A stretch of 16,423 nt of DNA from an uncultured Clostridium sp. (GTDB taxonomy: Bacteria > Bacillota > Clostridia > TANB77 > CAG-508): the NCBI GenBank assembly GCA_947057875.1, contig CAMSEX010000011.1:1-16423 (forward strand), read 5' to 3'. Both the position numbers and the translations under genes were made by a program. Below are positions 8,890 through 16,378 of the stretch, piece after piece. Numbering within the stretch: position 1 is the first letter of the stretch; the number at the start of each line of letters is the position of its first letter. The notes beneath the pieces are model-generated. The model had not been told where the DNA came from. It saw only the letters and a list, made by a program, of their open reading frames with translations, and made no database searches.

Positions 8890-10993
8890 ATGGTTGATAA
8901 ATTAGTAATTGTTGAGTCGCCTGCAAAGGCAAATACAATTAAAAAATTTTTAGGTGGAAAAAGTAAAGTTGTGGCATCTATGGGGCATATTCGTGATTTG
9001 CCGAAGTCCAAAATGGGAATTGATATTGAGCATGATTTTGAGCCACAATATATTAATATTCGTGGAAAAGCGCCTTTGATTAATGCGCTTAAAAAAGATG
9101 CAAAAAATGCCAAAAAAGTGTACCTTGCAACTGACCCTGACCGTGAAGGTGAGGCGATAGCATGGCATTTGGCATACCTTTTGGGGATTGACCAAAATTC
9201 AATTTGTCGTGTTACATTTAATGAGATTACAAAAGATGCGGTCAAAAATGCGATGCAAAATCCAAGACAAATTGATTTGAATTTAACAGATGCACAACAA
9301 GCAAGACGTGTGCTTGACCGAATTGTGGGGTATAAAATTAGCCCAGTTTTGTGGAAAAAAGTAAAACGTGGTTTGTCTGCGGGAAGAGTGCAATCGGTTG
9401 CGGTTGCTTTGATTGTGCAGCGTGAAGAGGAAATTGAGAAATTTATTCCAGAGGAATATTGGAATATTTATTTGAAGGCATCTGACAAAAAGACGAAAAC
9501 AAAGTTTGATTGCAAATTTATTGGCAAAGATAAAAAGAAAATGGAGCTTCATTGCAAGGAAGATGTGGACAAAGTTTTGGCGGATTTAGAAGGGGCAAAA
9601 TACGAAGTAGCTGACATTAAAAAAGGGGAGAAAAAGAGAAATCCTGCTCCTCCTTTTACGACGAGTACGATGCAACAAGAAGCTTCGCGAAAATTGAATT
9701 TTGCGATTAAGAAAACGATGTCAGTAGCACAGCGGTTTATATGAAGGTGTAAAATTGCCGGAACAAGGAACCACAGGACTTATCACATACATGAGAACGG
9801 ATTCGACGAGAATTTCGGAGGAAGCAAGAGCAGCGTCAAAGGAGCATATTACGAAAACGTATGGGGAAAATTATTATGAAAATCGCTTTTTTAAAACAAA
9901 AGGAGATGCACAAGATGCACATGAGGCAATTCGTCCAAGTTATGTCCATATTACTCCAGAAAGTATTAAAGAATATTTGACGCCAGACCAATATAAGTTA
10001 TATCGTTTGATTTATAATCGTTTTATTGCGAGTCAAATGGCGGCTGCAGTGTATGACACAGTGGCTGTTTCAATTGATGCCAATCACTACAATTTTCGAG
10101 CTAATGGGCAAACAATGAAGTTCAAAGGTTTTATGACCTTGTATGTCGAAGGCGAAGATGTTCAAAAGGATGAGGAATTTACGCAAATTCCAGAATTGCA
10201 AGTAGGAGAAGAAGTTAAAAAAGAAAAGATTGATAGTAAGCAGAGTTTTACGGAGCCACCTCCACGTTATACAGAAGCAAGCCTTGTCAAAACATTGGAG
10301 GAAAAAGGAATTGGGCGTCCAAGTACGTATGCGCCTACAATTACGACAATTTTAGCGAGACGTTATATTGAAAAAGTGCAAAAGCAGTTGGTTCCAACAG
10401 ATTTAGGAAAAATTGTGAATCAGTTATTGATCGAAAATTTTTCGGATGTTATTAATGTGCAATTTACGGCAAAAATGGAAGAGGAATTTGACAAGGTGGC
10501 AGAGGGAGAGGATAAATGGAAAGAGGTCATTCGTCAATTTTATGGACCATTTGAGCAAGTGGTAGAAAAAGTAGAAAAAGAATTAGAACATGTTAAATTG
10601 GAGTATGAAGAATCGGATGTACCATGTGAGAAATGTGGCAGAATGATGGTGATTAAATATGGGAAATATGGCAAGTTTTTAGCGTGCCCAGGCTATCCAG
10701 AATGCCAAAATGCGAAACCAATTATTGAAACAATTGATGTACCATGTCCAAAGTGTGGAGCAGTTGTGCAAGTTAGAAAAACAAAGAAAAAACGTACTTT
10801 TTATATTTGTGAAAATAATTTTGAAGGAAATGAAAATCGTTGTACGTATATTTCATGGAATAAGCCAAAGCCAGGCGAAGTTTTTGTAGAAACTGAAGAT
10901 GCACAGGAAATTGAAAAAGAAACCAAAATAAAAAAGAAAGCGACAACTAAGAAAAAGACAGCAAATAAATCTACGAAAAAAAGTAAGAAGTAA
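8890..10993 (+). CDS. topA: DNA topoisomerase I TopA, read through one +1 frameshift at CGG
   Basis: Type IA topoisomerase that relaxes negative supercoils through a transient 5'-phosphotyrosine link. ATG 8890 follows AGGAG (8877-8881). With a +1 shift at CGG 9733-9735 (codon 282) it is about 700 residues, the standard length. Toprim domain: VIVESPAKA at 7-15 and TDPDREGEA at 81-89 with the metal-binding acidic residues. After the shift comes LYEG, then GLITYMRTDST with the catalytic Tyr at about residue 300, the GRPSTYAPTI motif, and two C-terminal zinc-finger units (CEKCG...CPGYPEC and CPKCG...C...C). It ends in a Lys-rich tail. Without the shift the protein stops at TGA 9742-9744, before the catalytic Tyr. 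topA is normally essential in Bacillota, so a functional readthrough is strongly implied. Confidence 0.93.
9733..9735 (+). other. +1 frameshift site at in-frame CGG (topA)
   Basis: The 0-frame reads GTA GCA CAG CGG TTT ATA TGA. Skipping the C gives CAG|GGT TTA TAT GAA GGT, that is SVAQGLYEGVKLPEQG, matching the AQxLYEG motif of type IA topoisomerases. Removing one T of the following TTT would also restore frame (AQRLYEG), so this site alone does not fix which base is skipped; agreement with the other four sites favours the C. Preceding codon CAG, quadruplet CGGT. Confidence 0.87.
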
Positions 10994-11019
10994 AAATTGA
11001 TATCAAAAAGGAGAGAAAA

Positions 11020-11913
11020 ATGGATAGAGCAATTAAAGGTTTAGCGTATGAGGGAAAAGTGAGTATTGTAGCAGTAGATACAACAGAATTGGTAGAGCAA
11101 ATTAGAATTTTGCATGATTTGACACCAACGACTACAGCTGCTTTAGGAAGAGTTGCCACTATTGCAGGAATGATGGGCTTGACAGAGTTAAAAGAAGAGG
11201 AAGATAGCTTAACCATTCAAATCAATGGAAGAGGACCTATGGGAAGTATTGTCGCAGTGGTAGAGCGAGAAGAAGCAAAATCTTTGGTAAAAGTTTATAC
11301 ACAAAATCCAAATGTTGAGTTGCCACTAGCCAGCAATGGAAAAATTGCTGTGGGGCAAGCTGTTGGAACAGACGGATTTTTGAATATTATAAGACAAAAT
11401 GAAATTACAAAAACAGCATATAATGGATTAGTTCCATTAGTTTCAGGCGAAATTGCAGAGGATTTTACGCAGTATTTTGCGCAGTCTCAGCAAAAACCAA
11501 CTGTTATTGCGTTGGGGGTTTTGGTAAATAAAAATGGTGTCAAAAGAAGTGGTGGCTATATAATACAATTGATGCCAGATGCCACAGAAGAGGAGATTTC
11601 CAAAATTGAAGAAAACGTTTCAAAAGCACTGCCAGTCAGCGAAATGTTAAATCAAGATAAAAGTTTAGAAGAAATTGTAAGAACTGTTACAGGAGACGAA
11701 AATGCGTTATTTTTGATAAGTGATTTGGAAATTGAATTTCGCTGTGACTGTTCTAAAGAGCGATTTGCAGATGGTTTGGCCTCTATTGGAAAAGTAGAAC
11801 TGGATAAAATCATTGAAGAAGATGGGAAGGCGAATACCAAATGTCATTTTTGTAATCAAGAATATGATTTTTCAAAAGAAGAATTAGTGGAAATAAGGAA
11901 AACATTAGAATAA
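11020..11913 (+). CDS. hslO: Redox-regulated chaperone Hsp33 (HslO)
   Basis: Hsp33 is a cytoplasmic holdase that is inactive while its four cysteines bind zinc and is switched on by oxidation and unfolding. The protein is 297 residues, as expected. The C-terminal zinc centre is intact: CDC at residues 242-244, then about 30 residues, then CHFC at 275-278 (CxC-x30-CxxC). The N-terminal core has GLTELKEEEDSLTIQINGRGPMG and the later GGYIIQLMPDA segment typical of the family. AAGGAG stands 8-9 bases before ATG 11020. Lies 26 bases downstream of topA, in the same direction and probably the same transcript. No in-frame CGG. Confidence 0.96.
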   Translation: MDRAIKGLAYEGKVSIVAVDTTELVEQIRILHDLTPTTTAALGRVATIAGMMGLTELKEEEDSLTIQINGRGPMGSIVAVVEREEAKSLVKVYTQNPNVELPLASNGKIAVGQAVGTDGFLNIIRQNEITKTAYNGLVPLVSGEIAEDFTQYFAQSQQKPTVIALGVLVNKNGVKRSGGYIIQLMPDATEEEISKIEENVSKALPVSEMLNQDKSLEEIVRTVTGDENALFLISDLEIEFRCDCSKERFADGLASIGKVELDKIIEEDGKANTKCHFCNQEYDFSKEELVEIRKTLE

Positions 11914-11932
11914 GAAATAATGGGGATAACAA

Positions 11933-13138
11933 ATGAAGAAATTTGAAAATGTTGCAATGAATGAAAAAAATGAAAAATGGAAAAATGCTGTAAAACGAGA
12001 AAAAGCATTGTATTCTCATACATATGGTTTATCTACAATGAGAACAGATTTTGACCGAGATTACACAAGAATTATTAATTCAAATGCGTATAAAAGATTG
12101 AAGCATAAAACACAAGTTTTTTTCTCGCCAGAAAATGACCACATTTGCACAAGAATGGAGCATGTGAATCTAGTGGAATCAGTTAGTTATACGATTGCAA
12201 ATTATTTAGGATTGAACACAGAACTAACCAGAGCTATTTCTGTGGCACATGATTTGGGGCATAGTTCATTTGGTCATCAAGGTGAAAAGATACTTTCTGA
12301 GATTGCGCAAAGGGAATATGGAGAGACGTTTTGGCATGAGAAAAATGGCTTGCATTTGGTAGATGATTTGGAGTTGTTGACAGATTTTGAAAACAAAAAA
12401 AGAAACTTGAGTTTAACATATGCGGTTCGTGATGGCATTATTTCTCATTGTGGCGAAATTTTAGAAAGCACTTTAAAGCCACGAGAAGAGGCAATTGATT
12501 TGAAAAATTACATAGCACCAAATCAGTATGCTCCCTATACATGGGAAGCCTGTGTTGTGAAAATTGCAGATAAAATTTCATACATTGGGCGCGATATAGA
12601 AGATGCAAAAGTCATGAAACTTTTGACAGATAAAGATATTGAAAAACTAAATCAATTGACAGAAAAAATTGACTTAAATCACACCAATATGATTAATTAT
12701 TTGACAGTAGATTTATGTAAAAATAGTTCTCCCAAAGAAGGTTTACGTTTTTCAGAAAAGGCATTGGAAACGATGAAATTAATTAAGGATTTTAATTATC
12801 AGAATATTTATTTACATGAAAAAATTACACCTTCGATTCGTTATTTTAAATTGGTGTTTCATGAAATTTTTTGTTGCTTGAGGAATGAATTTGCAGGAAA
12901 ACGCACAATATATAACTTGAAGAAATTAAAAAGATATTATCCAAAACTTGCAATAGAATTTGTAGGCTGGCTTTCCAATTATGCTGAAACAGAAGATAGA
13001 AAAGAAGCTGATTATCAAAATAAAATCATATATGATTTAGAAAGTTTAGAGGATTATTGCAGGGCGATTATTGACTATTTATCAGGAATGACAGACCAAT
13101 ATGTGGTTCAAGTGTATGACGAAATTGTCAAATTTTAA
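11933..13138 (+). CDS. dGTP triphosphohydrolase-like HD-domain protein
   Basis: A 401-residue HD-superfamily protein that by family hydrolyses dGTP (or other dNTPs) to the nucleoside and triphosphate. The N-terminal RDYTRIINSNAYKRLKHK stretch is the classic entry of Dgt-type proteins, and the metal-binding set is present: H77 in RMEH, the H106-D107 pair in AHDLGHSSFGH, and a downstream Asp in VKIADKISYIGRDIEDA. HEKNGLH fits the catalytic histidine region. ATG 11933 has only a weak GGGGAT-like site before it; an internal ATG (11957) in the same frame is possible, since the conserved part begins later. The gap after hslO is 19 bases. Dgt-like is safe at family level; nucleotide preference is unknown. 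No in-frame CGG. Confidence 0.88.
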   Translation: MKKFENVAMNEKNEKWKNAVKREKALYSHTYGLSTMRTDFDRDYTRIINSNAYKRLKHKTQVFFSPENDHICTRMEHVNLVESVSYTIANYLGLNTELTRAISVAHDLGHSSFGHQGEKILSEIAQREYGETFWHEKNGLHLVDDLELLTDFENKKRNLSLTYAVRDGIISHCGEILESTLKPREEAIDLKNYIAPNQYAPYTWEACVVKIADKISYIGRDIEDAKVMKLLTDKDIEKLNQLTEKIDLNHTNMINYLTVDLCKNSSPKEGLRFSEKALETMKLIKDFNYQNIYLHEKITPSIRYFKLVFHEIFCCLRNEFAGKRTIYNLKKLKRYYPKLAIEFVGWLSNYAETEDRKEADYQNKIIYDLESLEDYCRAIIDYLSGMTDQYVVQVYDEIVKF

Positions 13139-13153
13139 AAAGGAGGAAAAGTG

Positions 13154-13408
13154 ATGCAGTTTAAATTTCATCCAGAAGGAGTTTGTTCACAAGAAATGAT
13201 TGTGGATATTGAAGAGGGAGTGATCAAAGAAGCGAAAATCATTGGAGGTTGTGCAGGAAATACAGTAGGATTGTCGAATTTGTTAGCAGGAATGACAATT
13301 GATGAGGCAATTAAGCGTTTGAAAGGAATTCCCTGTGGTTATAAAGGAACTTCATGCCCAGACCAAATGGCAAAGGGGTTAGAAGAAATTAAGAAAAAAA
13401 TAGGATAA
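13154..13408 (+). CDS. TSCPD-domain protein (TIGR03905-like, four Cys)
   Basis: A small protein of 84 residues. It carries four cysteines in the pattern of the small stand-alone TSCPD family: one in EGVCSQE, one in GGCAGNTVG, one in GIPCGYKG and one in the TSCPDQ motif that names the domain. The same motif occurs as a C-terminal domain in some ribonucleotide reductases, which may explain its place next to a dNTP-hydrolase-like gene, but the function of the stand-alone form is not established. ATG 13154 is chosen over the adjacent GTG 13151 because AGGAGG (13141-13146) then lies at the optimal 7-base distance. Last gene of the long run. Confidence 0.88.
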   Translation: MQFKFHPEGVCSQEMIVDIEEGVIKEAKIIGGCAGNTVGLSNLLAGMTIDEAIKRLKGIPCGYKGTSCPDQMAKGLEEIKKKIG

Positions 13409-13454
13409 AAAAGCTAAAAGAGGAGAGTTTAAAAATCTCCCCTTTAATTTTTTT
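13407..13454. terminator. Bidirectional rho-independent terminator
   Basis: AAAGAGGAGA (13417-13426) can pair with TCTCCCCTTT (13436-13445), ten positions with one A-C mismatch and a 9-base loop. On the + strand it is followed by a seven-T run (13448-13454), ending the murE-to-TSCPD run. On the minus strand the A-run at 13407-13412 gives a U-tract in the other direction, so the same hairpin can end the convergent gene, whose stop codon it abuts. Confidence 0.85.
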
Positions 13455-14316
13455 ATAAATGGTATAAATTTTGGTCCTTACATAATTTTGCACGTTTGGC
13501 GGTTTTAGCGTCATCAGAATGTAAAGAATTTTCTAAAAATTCTGGATGTGCAATTAAGAATTCTCGCATACAGTCATCAGGATTTTCACTAAATTTTTGT
13601 AGCATTTGTAATTGTGTGTCGTTAATAATATTTAGTTCTTTTGCTTTTTCAAATAAAGTTTGATTAATTTGGAATAAAGAAAGGCAACGGATACCAAGAT
13701 TACTTAAAACTTGTGCACCACCTTGCATTCTATCAACAACAGAAAGGCTAGTTGTCATATGAGCATCCAAATTTTTAATTGCCGGAACCCAAGAACGAAG
13801 ATAGCTTGAAGCAATGGTAATTAAATCTGCAACATGCAATACATTTTTTCCAGATAATTTTGTGACTGGTGTGGCTTCTTCAAAATCGCAGGTACTAACA
13901 ATTGTGGATAAATCTTTATAAATGGTAATATGTGGTTTACCTAGCAAATAAGCAAGAATGATAGAAAAATACCAATCGCGTCTTTCGCCTCCCGAAATAT
14001 AATCGATTTTTTCTAAATCAATTCTTGTTTCAATTAATTCTTTTAAATGGTCAACAAGAGTTTTATAAATTTCATTTGTTTCATATTGTTTTTGTATTTT
14101 TTCAAATAGGTTACCTGGAATTAAATCTTTTGATACAGTTTCTAATTGAACATCAATAAAGTCAAGCAATTCTTGTGCATCTTCTGCACTTCCATAAAGG
14201 AAATGCGTATTAATAAAGTAAGGACCAATTTTTCCAGAGGTATACCAAAATGGTTGATTTTCTTCACAAATTTTAAAGGCGTTTGTTTCAAATAATAATG
14301 ACATTAAATCATTCAT
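13453..14316 (-). CDS. Orotate phosphoribosyltransferase-like protein
   Basis: A 287-residue protein resembling a type I phosphoribosyltransferase of the orotate (PyrE) kind. SGGERRDWYFSIILAYLLG at residues 108-126 and VLHVADLITIASSYLRSW at 159-176 sit where PyrE has its substrate loop and PRPP-binding strand, but the latter lacks the usual acidic pair of the PRPP motif (an EDxxTTGxS-like form is expected), so activity is uncertain. N-terminal YTSGKIGPYFINTHFLYGS fits the PyrE N-terminus. The C-terminal third is longer than in PyrE. AGGAGG (on the minus strand, 14325-14330) precedes ATG 14316. It is the only minus-strand gene, single, with its own promoter and a shared terminator. It contains no in-frame CGG. 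Confidence 0.65.
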   Translation of the reverse strand: MNDLMSLLFETNAFKICEENQPFWYTSGKIGPYFINTHFLYGSAEDAQELLDFIDVQLETVSKDLIPGNLFEKIQKQYETNEIYKTLVDHLKELIETRIDLEKIDYISGGERRDWYFSIILAYLLGKPHITIYKDLSTIVSTCDFEEATPVTKLSGKNVLHVADLITIASSYLRSWVPAIKNLDAHMTTSLSVVDRMQGGAQVLSNLGIRCLSLFQINQTLFEKAKELNIINDTQLQMLQKFSENPDDCMREFLIAHPEFLENSLHSDDAKTAKRAKLCKDQNLYHL

Positions 14317-14346
14317 AAAAATTTCCTCCTATTTTAAGATAATTTT

Positions 14347-14375
14347 AATATATTATAAAAGTCGGGGAAAGTCAA
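14347..14375 (-). promoter_or_regulatory. Putative sigma-A promoter of the minus-strand gene
   Basis: Read on the minus strand: TTGACT (14375-14370), a 17-base spacer, TATATT (14352-14347). Both hexamers are close to consensus and the spacing is ideal. It lies about 16 bases upstream of the ribosome binding site of the gene starting at 14316, leaving a short leader. Confidence 0.65.
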
Positions 14376-14422
14376 TGCTTTCCAAGAAAAATAGTAGATT
14401 ATTTTAGCAAGTTTTGTAATTA

Positions 14423-14445
14423 TTTGTCTAAAAAGTATAGACAAA
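14423..14445. repeat. Inverted repeat, possible operator
   Basis: TTTGTCTA (14423-14430) and TAGACAAA (14438-14445) form a perfect 8-base dyad with a 7-base centre. The right arm contains the -35 element of the rightward promoter, so a dimeric regulator bound here would block or alter that promoter. No T-run follows, so it is not a terminator. Which regulator binds is unknown. Confidence 0.6.
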
Positions 14446-14466
14446 ATGAAAAAAATTAGGTAAAAT
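14438..14466 (+). promoter_or_regulatory. Putative sigma-A promoter of the NAGPA-domain gene
   Basis: TAGACA (14438-14443), a 17-base spacer and TAAAAT (14461-14466) precede the gene at 14539. One mismatch in each hexamer and ideal spacing. The -35 element lies inside the right arm of the 14423-14445 dyad. Confidence 0.6.
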
Positions 14467-14538
14467 AGATATGTTAACGATAAATAAAAAGAGAAGTTTA
14501 CTGTTTGATTTTTTTGGCTGAAAGGATGAGATGAAAAA

Positions 14539-15708
14539 ATGAGAGTAAGTACAATAGATAAAGAAATAATGAGCGAAAGAGCAGAACTTCAAAGAGCGAG
14601 GCGTGCCCGAAAAAAGTTTAAAAAAGCAAGAAAGAAAAATGAGCATATTGGGCTGAAAAGATTTTTTGCAAGTATGTTTTTACTAGGTTGTATCTGTATT
14701 ATTGCAGGCTTGACATTGCTGTATGGACCTTGGAAAAACTTTAGAGAATGGCTGGTAACAACCGCCATGACGACGATGTCACATCAATATTTTGCGACTT
14801 GGTTTTATGATGAAGATGTGATTGCAGATGTCATGAACCGCAACAAAGTAGTAGAAATTAATGAAGATACCAACATGGCTGCGATTAATTTAGGAGTTCC
14901 TCAAACCACAGAATATGCGAATGAATACGAAAGAGCTATTTTGGAACGTGATCCAAACAATAATGATTACAAAATCATTGAAATTAATGAAAAGAAATTT
15001 TCTGGTTATTTAGTGGCAGTGTATGATCCGTCTCGAATTCGAGCAGTTTGTACGCGAAAATTGGGTGTTTCAGGGCAATATTTGACCGAAATGGCAGAGG
15101 AGCATGATGCTTTGATTGCTATAAATGGTGGTGGTTTTGATGATCCGAATTTTAGCAGCACAGGTGGTTCTCCATTAGGTGTTACGGTTTGCAATTGGGA
15201 ATATGCGTCACAAGCAAAATACGATGGAGCAGGTGGTATCATTGGTTTTACAAGAGCCAATAAATTGATTTTATCCTCTAAAGTAACGAAAAAAGAAGCA
15301 CAAGCAAAAGATATTCGAGATGCCGTAACATTTGGACCATTTTTGATTGTGAATGGTAAAAAATCTTCTGTTGTTGGAAATGGTGGTTGGGGAGAAGCCC
15401 CAAGAACAGCCATTGCACAAAGAACTGACGGAATAGTATTATTTTTAGTCGTAGATGGTAGAAAAGCAACAAAAGTTGGTGCTGACATGGATGATTTAAT
15501 CAAGGTTTTACTAAGATATGGCGCCTATAATGCTGCTAATTTAGATGGGGGAACATCGAGCGTTTTGGTGGTCAATAATACGATTGTGAATGACCCAATT
15601 GATAGTACAGGTGCTCATAAAACAAGACCAATTGCAACAGGAATTATTTTAACAAAAGATGATAGTGATGATGGAGACCATAGTGTGGTTGCAGATAAGT
15701 TGGAGTAG
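14539..15708 (+). CDS. Membrane-anchored phosphodiester glycosidase (NAGPA-domain) protein
   Basis: A 389-residue protein. The first 42 residues are strongly basic, followed by one hydrophobic segment at about 43-63, giving an N-in signal anchor with the rest outside the membrane. The outer part, from about residue 150, is an NAGPA (DUF2233) domain: AINGGGFDD, then APRTAIAQRTDG and NLDGGTSSVLV. Proteins with this domain cleave phosphodiester-linked sugars, and in Bacillota they are often linked to exopolysaccharide or wall polymer turnover. The actual substrate is unknown. ATG 14539 follows AAAGGATG at 14521-14528 with a somewhat long spacing. The next gene starts 15 bases later, so both may share the dyad-covered promoter. 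No in-frame CGG. Confidence 0.88.
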   Translation: MRVSTIDKEIMSERAELQRARRARKKFKKARKKNEHIGLKRFFASMFLLGCICIIAGLTLLYGPWKNFREWLVTTAMTTMSHQYFATWFYDEDVIADVMNRNKVVEINEDTNMAAINLGVPQTTEYANEYERAILERDPNNNDYKIIEINEKKFSGYLVAVYDPSRIRAVCTRKLGVSGQYLTEMAEEHDALIAINGGGFDDPNFSSTGGSPLGVTVCNWEYASQAKYDGAGGIIGFTRANKLILSSKVTKKEAQAKDIRDAVTFGPFLIVNGKKSSVVGNGGWGEAPRTAIAQRTDGIVLFLVVDGRKATKVGADMDDLIKVLLRYGAYNAANLDGGTSSVLVVNNTIVNDPIDSTGAHKTRPIATGIILTKDDSDDGDHSVVADKLE

Positions 15709-15723
15709 AAAAAGGAGAGAAAT

Positions 15724-16378
15724 ATGGTTGAAATATTTGCTGATTTGCATGTACATATTGGCAGAAGTGAAAAAGGCAAGCCAATCAAAATAACTGGCGC
15801 AAGAAGTTTAAATTTTGCCAATATTGCGAAAGAATGTGTGGACCGAAAAGGCATTCAAATGGTAGGCATTATTGATTGTGCCTCTCCTTATGTAATTGAA
15901 GATATAGAAGATTTTTTGCGGAACAGGAGAAGCTACTCAAATACCCGGGGGGGGTATCTTGTATCGTGATAAAGTTTGCATTATTTTGGGGAGCGAGATT
16001 GAAACTTCAGAGGTAAATGATGTAGATGGGACAGGAAGTGCGCATAATTTATGTTATTTTCCAACCTTGGATGACATCAAAGCTTTTTCAAAAGAAATGT
16101 CAACTCATATTAAAAATATCACGCTTAGTTCGCAAAGAGCCAATTTGTCAGCCTATGAGTTAGTGGATATTGTGGAAAAGTATCATGGAATTTTAGTGCC
16201 AGCGCATTGCTTTACGCCACATAAGAGTTTTTATGGAAATTGTACATCTTCTTTGAAACGCATTTTTAAAGAAAAATATGACAAAATTCCTGCTATTGAA
16301 TTGGGATTGAGTTCGGACACATTTTTGGCTGATGAAATTTCAGAACTAGAAAACAAAACTTTTTTGACGAATTCGGAT
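15724..16378 (+). CDS. EndoQ-like PHP-domain nuclease, 3'-truncated, with +1 frameshift at CGG
   Basis: N-terminal about 218 residues of a PHP-domain protein of the EndoQ/TIGR00375 group; characterised EndoQ cuts DNA 5' of deaminated or abasic bases. AAGGAG precedes ATG 15724. Seen before the shift: DLHVHIG (metal-binding DxHxH), KPIKITGARSLNF and MVGIIDCASPYV. After a +1 shift at CGG 15919-15921 (codon 66): GEATQIPGGGILY, ILGSEIET, KNITLSSQRANLSA, VPAHCFTPHKS, AIELGLSSDT and FLTNSD, where the adapter cuts the gene just before the expected DAH. A run of eight G (15947-15954) lies downstream, and a miscounted G there could also restore frame, but that would replace the GEA segment with residues atypical of the family. 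Function is at family level only. Confidence 0.82.
15919..15921 (+). other. +1 frameshift site at in-frame CGG (endoQ-like gene)
   Basis: The 0-frame reads GAT TTT TTG CGG AAC AGG and stops at TGA 15967-15969. Skipping the C gives TTG|GGA ACA GGA GAA GCT, that is DFLGTGEATQIPGGG. The shift must lie upstream of GEATQ, which restricts it to roughly 15919-15926; the CGG is in this interval. Preceding codon TTG, quadruplet CGGA. This is the least tightly bound of the five sites. Confidence 0.72.

Noticed and set aside
1740..10993. Downstream halves at 1740, 5083, 5637 and 9755 as independent genes
   Set aside because: None has a convincing ribosome binding site at its start, two begin inside conserved motifs of the family, and each continues exactly the protein of the frame before it.
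14471..14521. Short 16-codon frame as a leader peptide before the NAGPA gene
   Set aside because: It has no recognisable ribosome binding site and no attenuator-like structure or codon run follows it.
1724..15921. The five frame breaks as random sequencing or assembly errors
   Set aside because: Random indels would hit different bases, phases and contexts. All five are one extra base, all fit an extra C directly before GGN at a codon boundary, and no frame break of another kind is present. I cannot exclude an unknown systematic artefact without raw reads.
1724..15921. The five genes as pseudogenes
   Set aside because: mraY, ftsW and topA are normally essential, and outside the single break every domain and motif is intact with no further stops or frameshifts.
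14..16378. CRISPR arrays, IS elements, tRNA or rRNA genes
   Set aside because: No spaced direct repeats, transposase frame with terminal repeats, or tRNA/rRNA-like segments were seen; the gaps between genes are short.
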